Shown: piece by piece, positions 1-7,188 of the stretch | Position numbering within the stretch: the first letter of the stretch is position 1 | How the letters are laid out: each line of letters begins with the position of its first letter | From: Gammaproteobacteria bacterium | Lineage (GTDB): Bacteria > Pseudomonadota > Gammaproteobacteria > UBA5335 | Direction of reading: 5' to 3' | DNA length: 11,968 nt | Assembly: GCA_011620145.1 (NCBI GenBank) | Contig: WOZT01000176.1 | Span: 1-11,968, forward strand | Notes under the pieces: generated by a model | The model's input: the letters and a program-made list of their open reading frames with translations, nothing else | The model's database searches: none | Told to the model about the DNA's origin: nothing | Translations under genes and position numbers: made by a program

Positions 1-627
1 CTGGCCAGCGACTATACCCGCATGGTGGTATGCCGCGGCGAGCTGGACCAGATCGTGGGCATCCTGCAGGCCGGCGACCTGCTGCGGCGAATGCTGGCCG
101 GCGCGCCATTCACGGCCGATGAAGTGGCCCAGGCCGCCCAGCCGCCGCTCTTTGTGCCCGAGAGCATGACCACTACCCGCCTGCTGGAAAAATTCCGTCA
201 GGTGCGCCAGGAACTCGCCCTGATCGTGGATGAGTATGGCGACCTGCAAGGGTTGGTGACCCTCACCGACGTGCTGAAAGCCATTATCGGCGAACTGCAT
301 ATCCCGCAGACACCGGAAGAGGACAGCATGATACAGCGCGAGGATGGCTCCTGGCTGGTGGATGGCAGCCTGTCCCTGCAGCGTTTTCAAGCCGGCCTGC
401 AGCTACCTGACGACTGGATCGGTGATACCGACGGCGAATTCCACACCCTGGGCGGTTTTGTCATGAACACCCTGGGCCGGATTCCCCAGGCGGCGGATCA
501 CTTCACCCGCAACGGACTGCGCTTCGAGGTGGTCGACATGGACGGGCACCGCGTGGACAAGATTCTGGTTTCGGTGCCCCCCGTATCCGAGGACGCTGAG
601 GAAGATGGCTCACCGCCCCTGTGGTGA
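1..627 (+). CDS. CBS-domain / CorC_HlyC-domain membrane protein, C-terminal part (5' end outside window)
   Basis: The reading frame is open from the first base, so the gene starts to the left of the window; 208 residues remain and it ends at TGA 625-627. The visible part begins inside the CBS pair. The second CBS unit follows, with the string ALIVDEYGDLQGLVTLTDVL at about residues 74-93. A CorC_HlyC (transporter-associated) domain occupies about residues 110-200, with the family-typical strings REDGSWLVDG, HTLGGFVMNTLGRIP and FEVVDMDGHRVDKIL. Proteins of this build (UPF0053/CNNM-like, or TerC-fused) carry an N-terminal membrane domain, which lies outside the window here. In the family the CBS pair binds adenine nucleotides, and several members are linked to Mg2+/Co2+ efflux or resistance. 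Which membrane domain is fused cannot be seen, so the exact subfamily is open. The gene is followed by a 367-bp gap and does not appear to be co-transcribed with pst. Confidence 0.85.
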   Translation: MASDYTRMVVCRGELDQIVGILQAGDLLRRMLAGAPFTADEVAQAAQPPLFVPESMTTTRLLEKFRQVRQELALIVDEYGDLQGLVTLTDVLKAIIGELHIPQTPEEDSMIQREDGSWLVDGSLSLQRFQAGLQLPDDWIGDTDGEFHTLGGFVMNTLGRIPQAADHFTRNGLRFEVVDMDGHRVDKILVSVPPVSEDAEEDGSPPLW

Positions 628-798
628 ACTCACTGACCAATCCGGACACCTATCACGCGCCGGCCACCAAAGAGCGTCAACAAGAGGGATAGACGGGTCT
701 CGGGGCAAGTCTGGCGGCCTCAGAACCGCGACCAATACCCCTTTTCATCGAAACAGTGTTGAGACCGTTACCCACTGACGGGTTATGGTGAAATTCGC

Positions 799-840
799 TG
801 CGGAAGTTCGGGCGCTGGTCCACCGCACGCGACTTCCGCA
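799..840. repeat. 9-bp perfect inverted repeat with 24-nt loop
   Basis: TGCGGAAGT (799-807) and ACTTCCGCA (832-840) are exact reverse complements separated by 24 bases. A smaller GGT/ACC pairing lies in the loop. No T-tract follows, so it does not look like an intrinsic terminator. It lies about 65 bp upstream of the Pho box. It could be a transcript structure ending the upstream gene or a protein-binding palindrome; the sequence does not decide. Confidence 0.5.
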
Positions 841-906
841 CTGGTTCCGGAACAGCGTGTGGAGGGTATCGCTCAACACTACCAACGCAAACCCGCTATG
901 ACAATT

Positions 907-924
907 CTGTCATATCGCCGTCAC
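907..924 (+). promoter_or_regulatory. Pho box (PhoB binding site) upstream of pstS
   Basis: The bases CTGTCATATCGCCGTCAC contain two heptamers, CTGTCAT (907-913) and CCGTCAC (918-924), whose starts are 11 bp apart. This is the standard PhoB direct-repeat layout (consensus CTGTCAT, 4-bp AT-rich linker, CTGTCAC). A much weaker third unit (CTATGAC) sits one 11-bp step upstream at 896-902. The box lies 70 bp before the pstS ATG and directs the pstSCAB operon. PhoB boxes replace a normal -35 element. No good -10 hexamer is visible at the expected distance, so the transcription start is not assigned. Confidence 0.82.
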
Positions 925-994
925 AACCAGAGGGGAGACTGTGCAGCTCACGCTCAAGCGTGGGAACCTAACCTAGACAGGGGAGAGTCGCTTT

Positions 995-2041
995 ATGCTG
1001 AAATCTTTGGTCAAACTGGGTCGCGCGAGTCTGTTTGCGCTATCTGCTGCGTCGCTTGCGACAGCCGCTAATGCCGCCGACGTCTCGGGGGCTGGCGCTA
1101 CCTTTCCGTACCCCATTTATGCCAAATGGGCCGAAGCCTATAAGGCGAAGACGGGCATTGGCATGAACTATCAGTCAATCGGCTCAGGTGGCGGCATCAA
1201 GCAGATTAAAGCCAACACCGTCGATTTCGGCGCCTCCGATAAACCACTGACGCCGGAAGAGTTGAACGAGGCCGGCCTGATGCAATTCCCCATGGTCATG
1301 GGCGCGATCGTGCCGGTCGTTAATCTGCCGGGGGTCAAGCCCGGCGAGATGAAGTTCACCGGCAAAATTCTCGCTGAGATCTATCTTGGCCATATCAAAC
1401 AGTGGAATGACCCGCAAATCGTCGCCCTCAACAAAGGTGTAAAGCTGCCCAATAGCGCCATCACCGTCGTTCACCGTTCAGACGGCTCAGGCACGACCTT
1501 CAACTTCGCTTACTACCTCAATGCAGTCGACAGCGATTGGTCGAAGGTTGGTGTCGATACCGCAATTGAATGGCCCACAGGTTTGGGCGGCAAGGGCAAC
1601 GAAGGCGTTTCGGCTCTCGTTGGTCAGACGCAAGGTTCGATCGGCTATGTTGAGTATGCTTATGCCCTGCAGAACAAGCTGGCCTATGCTGACATGATCA
1701 ACAGAGACGGCAAGACAGTTTCGCCCAGCGTCGAAAGTATCCAGGCCGCCGCCGCCAACGCCGATTGGGCAAAAGCCTCGGGTTACTATCTGATCCTTGC
1801 CGACCAGCCTGGCGCAAAGAGTTGGCCGATGACAGCGGCGACTTTCATTCTTGTCCATAAAATGCAGGCCAAGCCTGATGTCGCCAAGGAAGTACTGAAC
1901 TTCTTCACCTGGTGCTACGGTGAGGGCGACAAGATGGCTGAAGACCTTGCCTACGTTCCGATGCCCAACAACGTCGTTCAGATGGTCAAAAAGAGCTGGT
2001 CCGAGGAGATCAAGGACAGCGCCGGTAAGCCCGTCCTCTAA
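995..2041 (+). CDS. pstS: Phosphate ABC transporter, periplasmic phosphate-binding protein PstS
   Basis: A 348-aa protein of normal PstS length. An N-terminal Sec signal peptide is clear: a basic start (MLKSLVKLGR), a hydrophobic stretch, and a cleavage site around ATAANA-ADVSG (after residue 27 or 28). The mature part opens with the PstS hallmark GAGATFPYPIYAKWAEAYK (about 32-50). It continues with SIGSGGGIKQI (61-71), DFGASDKPL (77-85) and the phosphate-contacting RSDGSGTTF (161-169). The protein captures orthophosphate in the periplasm and delivers it to PstC/PstA. The start is fixed by an AGGGGAGAG ribosome binding site at 979-987. The gene leads the pst operon, 70 bp downstream of a Pho box, so induction under phosphate starvation is expected. 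A strong hairpin follows its stop codon. Confidence 0.97.
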   Translation: MLKSLVKLGRASLFALSAASLATAANAADVSGAGATFPYPIYAKWAEAYKAKTGIGMNYQSIGSGGGIKQIKANTVDFGASDKPLTPEELNEAGLMQFPMVMGAIVPVVNLPGVKPGEMKFTGKILAEIYLGHIKQWNDPQIVALNKGVKLPNSAITVVHRSDGSGTTFNFAYYLNAVDSDWSKVGVDTAIEWPTGLGGKGNEGVSALVGQTQGSIGYVEYAYALQNKLAYADMINRDGKTVSPSVESIQAAAANADWAKASGYYLILADQPGAKSWPMTAATFILVHKMQAKPDVAKEVLNFFTWCYGEGDKMAEDLAYVPMPNNVVQMVKKSWSEEIKDSAGKPVL

Positions 2042-2075
2042 CTCGATGATGTCACCTCTCATAACCTCGGGCTGC

Positions 2076-2097
2076 GCGGGGGGGGCCACCCCCCCGC
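2076..2097 (+). promoter_or_regulatory. Intercistronic G:C hairpin between pstS and pstC
   Basis: GCGGGGGGG (2076-2084) pairs perfectly with CCCCCCCGC (2089-2097) around a four-base loop (GCCA), giving a 9-bp stem of pure G:C pairs. It lies 34 bp after the pstS stop and 22 bp before the pstC start. No U-tract follows, so full termination is unlikely. Such structures after binding-protein genes are known to protect the upstream mRNA and lower downstream expression, which fits the need for more PstS than membrane subunits. That role is inferred. Confidence 0.65.
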
Positions 2098-2119
2098 TCT
2101 ACGCGACTCTGGAGGCGCC

Positions 2120-3103
2120 ATGTACGAGAATCCCTCCGATCAGAATCAGTCCACCCAAATGACAAGAAGCCATATCGGTACGCGCTTCGGCGATCCCATC
2201 TTTCAAATGCTCACTTTTGCCTTTGCGATCATGGTGCTGCTCATACTGGGTGGGGTCATTCTGACTCTGTGTGAGGGGGCCTGGCCCGCTCTTCGCGTCT
2301 TCGGCCCGGCTTTCGTCTGGACGGCATCCTGGAATCCCGTCACCAAGAATTTTGGCGCGCTCGTACCACTTATCGGCACGATGATCACTGCGCTTATCGC
2401 CATGTTGATCGGCGTGCCCTTCAGCTTCGGCCTCGCCCTCTTCCTGACCGAGATCTGCCCGCACGGCATTCGCCAGCCCATCGCCATAGCGATCGAACTG
2501 CTGGCTGCCGTGCCGAGCATCATTTACGGTATCTGGGGACTTTTCATTCTCGCCCCACTATTCCAGCGCACCATTGAACCCTTGCTGATCTCATCCCTCG
2601 GCCCCCTGCCGCTGATTGGCGCCCTGTTTCAGGGACCGCCCATTGGCATTGGGATGCTTCTGGCGGGTTTGATCCTGGGTCTGATGGTTCTGCCTTTTAT
2701 CACTGCCGTGATGCGTGAAGTCTTCCTGAGCGTTCCGCAAGTCCTGCGCGAGTCAGCCTATGGCCTGGGTGCGACCCGTTGGGAAGTTACCTGGCGCGTG
2801 GTTCTGCCTTATTGTCGAACTGGCGTGGTCGGCGGCATCATGCTCGGCCTCGGTCGCGCGCTTGGCGAGACAATGGCCGTTACCTTCGTGATCGGCAATG
2901 CGCATCACCTCAGTACCTCGCTGCTCGCGCCGGGTACCACAATCTCGGCTACCCTCGCCAATGAGTTCACCGAAGCCGACGGTGAAATCTACACAGCGTC
3001 GCTGATCGGCCTGGGCCTTGTTCTTTTCGTGCTCACGTTCTTCGTGCTCGCCATCGGCAAGCGCCTACTCCTGGGCGCGCAGGCCAGGACGACGCTCGCA
3101 TGA
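2120..3103 (+). CDS. pstC: Phosphate ABC transporter permease PstC
   Basis: A 327-aa integral membrane protein, one of the two permease subunits forming the phosphate channel. The first transmembrane helix is at about residues 29-50. Further hydrophobic segments are at about 82-110, 121-145, 175-198, 236-257 and 292-314. The ABC-permease EAA-type loop that docks on PstB is visible at about residues 210-232 ([20 protein letters not shown]), followed by [10 protein letters not shown] (245-254), which is highly typical of PstC. The start is set by GGAGG at 2111-2115, close before ATG 2120. The last four bases (ATGA, 3100-3103) overlap the start of pstA, so the two permease genes are probably translationally coupled. 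Confidence 0.96.
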   Translation: MYENPSDQNQSTQMTRSHIGTRFGDPIFQMLTFAFAIMVLLILGGVILTLCEGAWPALRVFGPAFVWTASWNPVTKNFGALVPLIGTMITALIAMLIGVPFSFGLALFLTEICPHGIRQPIAIAIELLAAVPSIIYGIWGLFILAPLFQRTIEPLLISSLGPLPLIGALFQGPPIGIGMLLAGLILGLMVLPFITAVMREVFLSVPQVLRESAYGLGATRWEVTWRVVLPYCRTGVVGGIMLGLGRALGETMAVTFVIGNAHHLSTSLLAPGTTISATLANEFTEADGEIYTASLIGLGLVLFVLTFFVLAIGKRLLLGAQARTTLA

Positions 3104-3945
3104 ACCGATCCATCGTCAACCGTCGTCACAGAATCGACCTGTTCGTCACCATCCTTTCAACGGTCATGACTGGCGCCGTCCTCTTCACGCTCGGGGCAAT
3201 TCTGGTGACCCTCGTCTGGAATGGGCTGCCGGCGATCAAGCCGTCGCTTTTCTTGGAGAGCACGCCACCTCCCGGTAGCAAGGGCGGACTGGCCAACGCG
3301 ATTTTTGGCAGCCTGGTGATGACGTTGCTCGGCATTCTTATTGCCACCCCGATTGGGATCTTCGCAGGCACCTTTCTTGCCGAATATGCCCGCGATAGCT
3401 GGCTTGCGAAAACGGTGCGCTTCATCAACGACATTTTGCTGAGCGCACCCTCGATCATCATTGGTCTGTTCGTTTACAGCATTGTCGTCGTTGGGATGGG
3501 CCATTTCTCGGGGTGGGCCGGCGTCGTGGCGTTGGCCATCATCGCCATTCCGATCATCGTGCGCACGACCGAGGATATGCTGTTACTGGTCCCGGATGCG
3601 CTCCGCGAGGCGGGTGCGGCGCTCGGCACGCCGCGATGGATGGTGATCACACGAATCAGCTACCGGGCCGCTTTTCAAGGCCTCCTGACCGGCGTTCTGC
3701 TCGCCGTCGCCCGCGTGAGTGGCGAAACAGCACCCCTCCTCTTTACGGCCCTGAACAACCAGTTCTGGAACGCCAATCTCAACGCACCAATGGCGAATCT
3801 GCCCGTTGTCATTTTCCAGTTTGCCATGAGTCCCTACGAGGACTGGCGCCAACTCGCCTGGGGTGGCGCGCTTCTTATAACGATGACAGTGCTCGCTCTC
3901 AATATCGCCGCCCGATACTCCGTAAATCAAAGGGCACGTTCATGA
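3100..3945 (+). CDS. pstA: Phosphate ABC transporter permease PstA
   Basis: A 281-aa membrane protein, the partner of PstC in the inner-membrane phosphate channel. A hydrophobic helix at about residues 15-40 is followed by a short periplasmic loop. The transport domain then starts with [18 protein letters not shown] (62-79) and [10 protein letters not shown] (88-97). The EAA-type loop is at about 169-187 ([19 protein letters not shown]), followed by the PstA signature [14 protein letters not shown] (204-217). It begins in the ATGA overlap with pstC and ends in another ATGA overlap with pstB (3942-3945). The pstC-pstA-pstB part is therefore one tightly coupled translational unit. Confidence 0.96.
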   Translation: MNRSIVNRRHRIDLFVTILSTVMTGAVLFTLGAILVTLVWNGLPAIKPSLFLESTPPPGSKGGLANAIFGSLVMTLLGILIATPIGIFAGTFLAEYARDSWLAKTVRFINDILLSAPSIIIGLFVYSIVVVGMGHFSGWAGVVALAIIAIPIIVRTTEDMLLLVPDALREAGAALGTPRWMVITRISYRAAFQGLLTGVLLAVARVSGETAPLLFTALNNQFWNANLNAPMANLPVVIFQFAMSPYEDWRQLAWGGALLITMTVLALNIAARYSVNQRARS

Positions 3946-4760
3946 TCAACGATACCTCGCCGGCCGTGGCCAAAATTCCCGTGTCGAACCAGAAGGATGG
4001 TCCGCTACCGCCCGAAAAGATTGTCATCCGCAATCTGAACTTCTACTACGGCTCCTTTCAAGCCCTGAAGGGGATCAACATCTCGATCCATAACCGCCGT
4101 GTGACCGCCTTCATCGGGCCATCAGGCTGCGGCAAATCGACTTTGCTGCGCAGCATGAATCGGATCTTTGAGATGTACCCCGGTCAACGTGCAAATGGCG
4201 AAATATTGGTCGATGGCAAGAACATATTGAATCAACGCGATATCACCGAATTGCGCGCCAAGGTCGGCATGGTTTTCCAGAAACCGACGCCATTTCCCAT
4301 GTCAATCTATGAGAATGTCGCCTTTGGTATCCGCCTCTACGAAAAACTGTCCCGATCTGATCTCGATGCGCGCGTGCATTGGGCGTTGTCGCAGGCGGCC
4401 CTCTGGGACGAGGTGAAGGGCAAACTCAACCAGCCAGGAACCAGCCTCTCAGGAGGCCAGCAGCAACGTCTCTGCGTTGCCCGCGCGATTGCGGTGAAGC
4501 CGGATATCCTGCTCATGGACGAGCCGGCTTCGGCACTTGACCCAATCTCGACAGCCAAAATCGAAGAGTTGATCGACGAACTCAGTCAGGATTATTGCAT
4601 TGTAATCGTTACTCACAATATGCAGCAGGCGGCGCGCGTAGCCGATTTCACAGCCTTCATGTTTATGGGCGACTTGGTTGAGTACGGCACTTCAGAGCAG
4701 ATCTTCACCAATCCAGTGCATGAGCGCACAAACGATTATGTGACAGGCCGCTTTGGCTGA
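3942..4760 (+). CDS. pstB: Phosphate ABC transporter ATP-binding protein PstB
   Basis: A 272-aa cytoplasmic ATPase that powers phosphate import through PstC/PstA. All ABC motifs are present: Walker [10 protein letters not shown] (59-67), the Q-loop within [19 protein letters not shown] (111-129, a PstB-specific form), the signature LSGGQQQR (169-176), Walker [14 protein letters not shown] (189-201) and the switch histidine in IVTHNM (222-227). Length and motifs match PstB. The frame is open well upstream (to 3513), but that part overlaps pstA and has no ABC homology. ATG 3942, in the ATGA overlap with pstA, is the natural start. In many proteobacteria phoU follows pstB; here no phoU is present and the operon ends at 4760. 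Confidence 0.97.
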   Translation: MINDTSPAVAKIPVSNQKDGPLPPEKIVIRNLNFYYGSFQALKGINISIHNRRVTAFIGPSGCGKSTLLRSMNRIFEMYPGQRANGEILVDGKNILNQRDITELRAKVGMVFQKPTPFPMSIYENVAFGIRLYEKLSRSDLDARVHWALSQAALWDEVKGKLNQPGTSLSGGQQQRLCVARAIAVKPDILLMDEPASALDPISTAKIEELIDELSQDYCIVIVTHNMQQAARVADFTAFMFMGDLVEYGTSEQIFTNPVHERTNDYVTGRFG

Positions 4761-4765
4761 CCGAT

Positions 4766-5164
4766 TCAGGTGATCACGCCAACAAGACCCAAGGCCTGAG
4801 CCGTCAAGCCGTATGCGACCGAATGGCATGCGGTGGCACCAAGCCGACCAATCTGGGCGCTACACACCGCCGGTACTGATTGCTCCCATCATGCCGCAAG
4901 ACGCAGATACCGCAGACCACAGACATCTCGATCAGGATCAATTCGCCCGCTCGGTGGCCTAAAAAAAACGCGCCCAGCCCTCGCGGGCTTTCCTGAGGCA
5001 AGAATGCCCCAGACATGCAGGGACGCGGCTTTTGCGCCCATGTTGAGGCGCGCGACCATCGGGATGTTGCAAGTGCCGGCATGGGGCGTAATCGTCTCGG
5101 ACCAAGACCAGCCACCGATATTCGGCGGCCTCCTTCCGATCCCCGTGCCCGAATCACTTGCTGC
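4766..5164 (-). pseudogene. Possible decayed small gene downstream of purD (unrecognised)
   Basis: On the minus strand one frame runs open from the IS border (5164) to the T8 run (4968-4961) and contains GAKAASLHVWGILASGKPAR. Dropping one T from that run continues it in the next frame as FLGHRAGELILIEMSVVCGI and then SHTA, up to TGA 4804-4806. Removing the 8-bp duplication around AGCCGT/AGCCGT would extend it to QALGLVGVIT and a stop at 4766-4768. Continuity across just two small lesions suggests a former coding sequence of about 130 residues. I do not identify the family with any confidence. The alternative is that this is chance openness in GC-rich DNA around a terminator. No start codon or ribosome binding site is clear. 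Confidence 0.25.
4961..4989 (-). terminator. Terminator-like hairpin with T8 on the minus strand
   Basis: On the minus strand AGCCC (4989-4985) pairs with GGGCT (4980-4976) around GCGA. GGGCGCG and then eight T (4968-4961) follow. The seven bases between the stem and the T-run are atypical, although the alternative pairing CGCG/CGCG abuts the T-run directly. On the plus strand the same stem is followed only by TTCC. It could end purD transcription (the original downstream gene on this strand) and, weakly, pst transcription. The IS630 insertion now separates it from purD by about 860 bp. Confidence 0.45.
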
Positions 5165-5174
5165 TAGTGTAGTG
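5165..5174. repeat. Left terminal inverted repeat of the IS630 remnant with TA target copy
   Basis: TAGTGTAGTG at 5165-5174 is the exact reverse complement of CACTACACTA at 5845-5854. The outer TA (5165-5166) matches the TA dinucleotide target duplication known for IS630/Tc1 elements, so the element proper begins at 5167. Beyond the first ten bases the two ends still agree at some positions (GTGTAGTGCTTCGTTC against GTGTAGTGTTGCACTC). Confidence 0.8.
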
Positions 5175-5852
5175 CTTCGTTCTTGGTGGAACTTATAGGA
5201 ATCCCGGTTCTTGTATTTGGAATACGAGCAGAGCGGAGAATCAAATGCGAGTAGCCCCTGAGTACGCGCTGGTGCTGTGCTGCGACGAGAAGAGTCAGGT
5301 GCCAGGCGCTGGATCGAACCCAGCCGGGCCTGCCGCTGAAGAAGGGGCGGGCGGAAACGATGACCCATGACGACAAGCGCAACGGAACGACCACGCTGTT
5401 TGCCGCGCTCAATGTATTGACGGCCAGATCATCGGTCCATGCCAGCAGCGACACACCCACGCCGAGTGGCTTGAGTTCCTGAAGAAGATCGACCGCGAGA
5501 CGCCCAGGGACAAGACGCTGCATCTGATCGCCGACACCTACGCTACGCACAAACATCCCGCCGTGCGGGACTGGCTCGCCAAGCATCCGCGCTTCAACAT
5601 GCACTTCACGCCGGCATCGGCGTCGTGACTCAACATGGTCGAGCGATTCTTCCGCGACATCATCACCGAACGCACGCGTCGCGGTGTGTTAAGCAGCGTG
5701 CCGGAATTGATTAACGCCATCTGATGAGTACATCGCTCACCACAACACAAAACCCAAGCCGTTCGTCTGGACTAAAAGCGCCCGCGATATCCTGCAGAAG
5801 GTCATTCGCGCCAATAGCCGCATTAAGTTCCAAACAGAGTGCAACACTACAC
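5167..5852 (+). mobile_element. Degenerate, internally deleted IS630-family insertion sequence
   Basis: The element is bounded by inverted ends GTGTAGTG...CACTACAC and flanked by TA on both sides, the target preference of IS630. It is 686 bp, clearly shorter than the roughly 1.1 kb of complete family members. Only about 80 bp separate the left end from the catalytic-domain remnant, so the N-terminal DNA-binding part of the transposase has been lost. The remaining transposase sequence carries several frame lesions. It cannot encode its own transposase, but the ends might still be recognised in trans. It separates purD from its original downstream sequence. Confidence 0.8.
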
Positions 5853-5854
5853 TA
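5251..5854 (+). pseudogene. IS630-family DDE transposase, C-terminal remnant (multiple frame lesions)
   Basis: Read across frame changes, the segment gives [17 protein letters not shown], then [51 protein letters not shown] and DEYIAHHNTKPKPFVWTKSA, the catalytic core of IS630 transposases. The three acidic catalytic residues can be placed: D at 5284-5286 (CCDEKSQ), D in IADTYATHK and E at 5641-5643 (MVERFF). The lesions I can see are one extra C at 5302/5303, one missing base near 5419, a nonsense TGA at 5626-5628 where a tryptophan (TCG TGG) is expected, and an extra T at 5722. The N-terminal helix-turn-helix region is absent. The last frame has no stop of its own and runs through the right end into the purD locus. 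Inactive. Confidence 0.85.
5845..5854. repeat. Right terminal inverted repeat of the IS630 remnant with TA target copy
   Basis: CACTACACTA mirrors 5165-5174 exactly. The TA at 5853-5854 is the second target copy. Read on the minus strand, this TA plus the last base of the element forms the purD stop codon TAG (5854-5852). Confidence 0.8.
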
Positions 5855-7129
5855 AATCCGCCCCAAGGCGCGGTGGCCGATGTCGGTCCGGTACTGCACG
5901 CCAGGCCAGCGGATGGCCGCGACCCCTTGGTAAACCCTGGCTTTTGCGCTCGCCAGATCGTCCCCGAGGGCGCACACGCACAGCACCCGCCCACCATCGG
6001 TCAACACGTGGTCGTCCTCGCGCCGGGTGGCGGCATGGAACACCTGCACGCCGACCTGCGCCGCCGCCTCCAGGCCCGTGATGACATCACTCCGGCGCAC
6101 CTCACCCGGATAGCCTGCCGCCGCCATCACCACCCCCAAGGCGGGACGGGGGTCCCATTGCGCGGTTTCCTGCTCCAAGCGCCCCGCCACCGCCGCCAGG
6201 CACAGCGCCACCAGATCCGACTGCAGACGCAGCATCACCGGCTGGGCCTCGGGATCGCCAAAGCGGCAGTTGTATTCCAGCACCCGGGGCGTGCCATCCG
6301 GGGCGATCATCAGGCCGGCGTACAGAAAGCCGGTATAGGGGATGCCATCGGCCGCCAGCCCCGTCACCGTGGGCCGGATGATGGTGTCCATCACCTGCCG
6401 GTGCAGGGCCTCGGTCACCACCGGGGCGGGGGAATAGGCGCCCATGCCGCCGGTATTGGGGCCGCGGTCGCCGTCCTGCAAGGTCTTATGGTCCTGGGAG
6501 GTGGCCATGGGCAGAATATGGCCGCCCCCCACCATGACGATGAAGCTGGCCTCCTCGCCTTCGAGGAACTCCTCGATGACGACGCGCGCGCCGGCCGCAC
6601 CAAACTGGCCACCCAGCATGTCAGAGACCGCCCGGTGGGCCTCGGCGAGATCGTGGGCAACGACCACGCCCTTGCCGGCAGCCAGGCCATCGGCCTTGAC
6701 CACGACCGGCGCGCCCACGCTGTCGAGGTAGGCATGGGCCGCAGCCGCCTCGGTGAAGCTGCGGTGACGCGCGGTGGGGATGCCATGGCGTTCCATGAAG
6801 GCCTTGCTGAACGCCTTGGAGCCTTCCAGTTGGGCGGCGGCCTGGGAAGGGCCGAAGCAGGGCAGCCCGGCCGCCTGGAAACGGTCCACCACACCCGCGA
6901 CCAGGGGCTGTTCGGGGCCGACGAGGGTCAGGCCCACGGCCTCGCGCTGGGCGAACGCCACCAGGGCATCCAGATCGGTCGCAGCCAGGGGGACATTCTC
7001 CACCTTGGGCTCCAAAGCCGTGCCGCCGTTGCCGGGCGCGACGAAAACCCGCTCCACCTGGGGCGATTGGGCGCATTTCCAGGCCAGGGCATGTTCGCGG
7101 CCACCGCCGCCGATCACGAGCACTTTCAT
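5852..7129 (-). CDS. purD: Phosphoribosylamine-glycine ligase (GAR synthetase) PurD
   Basis: Makes glycinamide ribonucleotide from phosphoribosylamine, glycine and ATP, the second step of purine synthesis, in the cytoplasm. The 425 residues are close to the usual 425-430. MKVLVIGGGGREHALAWK (1-18) is the classical N-terminus with its glycine-rich loop. The ATP-grasp part includes FGPSQAAAQLEGSKAFSK (92-109), VVKADGLAAGKGVVVA (143-158) and SQDHKTLQDGDRGPNTGGMG (211-230). EYNCRFGDPEAQ (285-296) holds metal and ATP ligands. The frame is open to 7198, with an in-frame ATG at 7141, but homology begins at ATG 7129, which I chose; ribosome binding sites are weak for both. The stop TAG overlaps the IS630 right end, so the element sits immediately against the C-terminus (ALGRI) without truncating it noticeably. 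Confidence 0.96.
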   Translation of the reverse strand: MKVLVIGGGGREHALAWKCAQSPQVERVFVAPGNGGTALEPKVENVPLAATDLDALVAFAQREAVGLTLVGPEQPLVAGVVDRFQAAGLPCFGPSQAAAQLEGSKAFSKAFMERHGIPTARHRSFTEAAAAHAYLDSVGAPVVVKADGLAAGKGVVVAHDLAEAHRAVSDMLGGQFGAAGARVVIEEFLEGEEASFIVMVGGGHILPMATSQDHKTLQDGDRGPNTGGMGAYSPAPVVTEALHRQVMDTIIRPTVTGLAADGIPYTGFLYAGLMIAPDGTPRVLEYNCRFGDPEAQPVMLRLQSDLVALCLAAVAGRLEQETAQWDPRPALGVVMAAAGYPGEVRRSDVITGLEAAAQVGVQVFHAATRREDDHVLTDGGRVLCVCALGDDLASAKARVYQGVAAIRWPGVQYRTDIGHRALGRI

Positions 7130-7188
7130 CGCGTTAGCCATCCGGAATGAAGTGGGGCGCGGCGCATGGCCGCGAACAGGGGGCGCAA

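Larger units (their letters stand above)
628..994. other. Intergenic region upstream of pstS
   Basis: This is 367 bases without a credible gene. It contains a perfect 9-bp inverted repeat (799-807 / 832-840), the Pho box (907-924) and the pstS ribosome binding site (about 979-987). A 17-base string at 746-762 recurs identically at 10071-10087. A short open frame at 859-1071 overlaps the start of pstS in another frame, has no family resemblance, and is not called. Confidence 0.7.
4761..5164. other. Intergenic zone between pstB and the IS630 remnant
   Basis: About 400 bases without an intact gene. It contains the A8-bearing terminator-like element at 4961-4989 and, on the minus strand, a protein-like frame interrupted at that A8/T8 run. 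A 6-bp direct repeat (AGCCGT at 4799-4804 and 4807-4812) interrupts the 3' end of that frame. Before the IS arrived this stretch lay directly downstream of purD. Confidence 0.6.

Noticed and set aside
859..1071. 70-codon open frame before and across the pstS start
   Set aside because: It contains the Pho box and the pstS ribosome binding site, overlaps the pstS signal-peptide codons in another frame, and resembles nothing.
3513..3941. Upstream extension of the pstB frame
   Set aside because: It overlaps pstA, shows no ABC-protein similarity, and would add about 140 residues that PstB proteins do not have. The ATGA overlap at 3942 is the natural start.
5164..5604. Minus-strand open frames within the IS630 remnant
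   Set aside because: They are antisense to the recognisable transposase remnant on the plus strand and show no family features.
5873..7150. 425-codon open frame on the plus strand opposite purD
   Set aside because: Same reason: PurD on the minus strand is complete and unmistakable, and long antisense frames are common in GC-rich genes.
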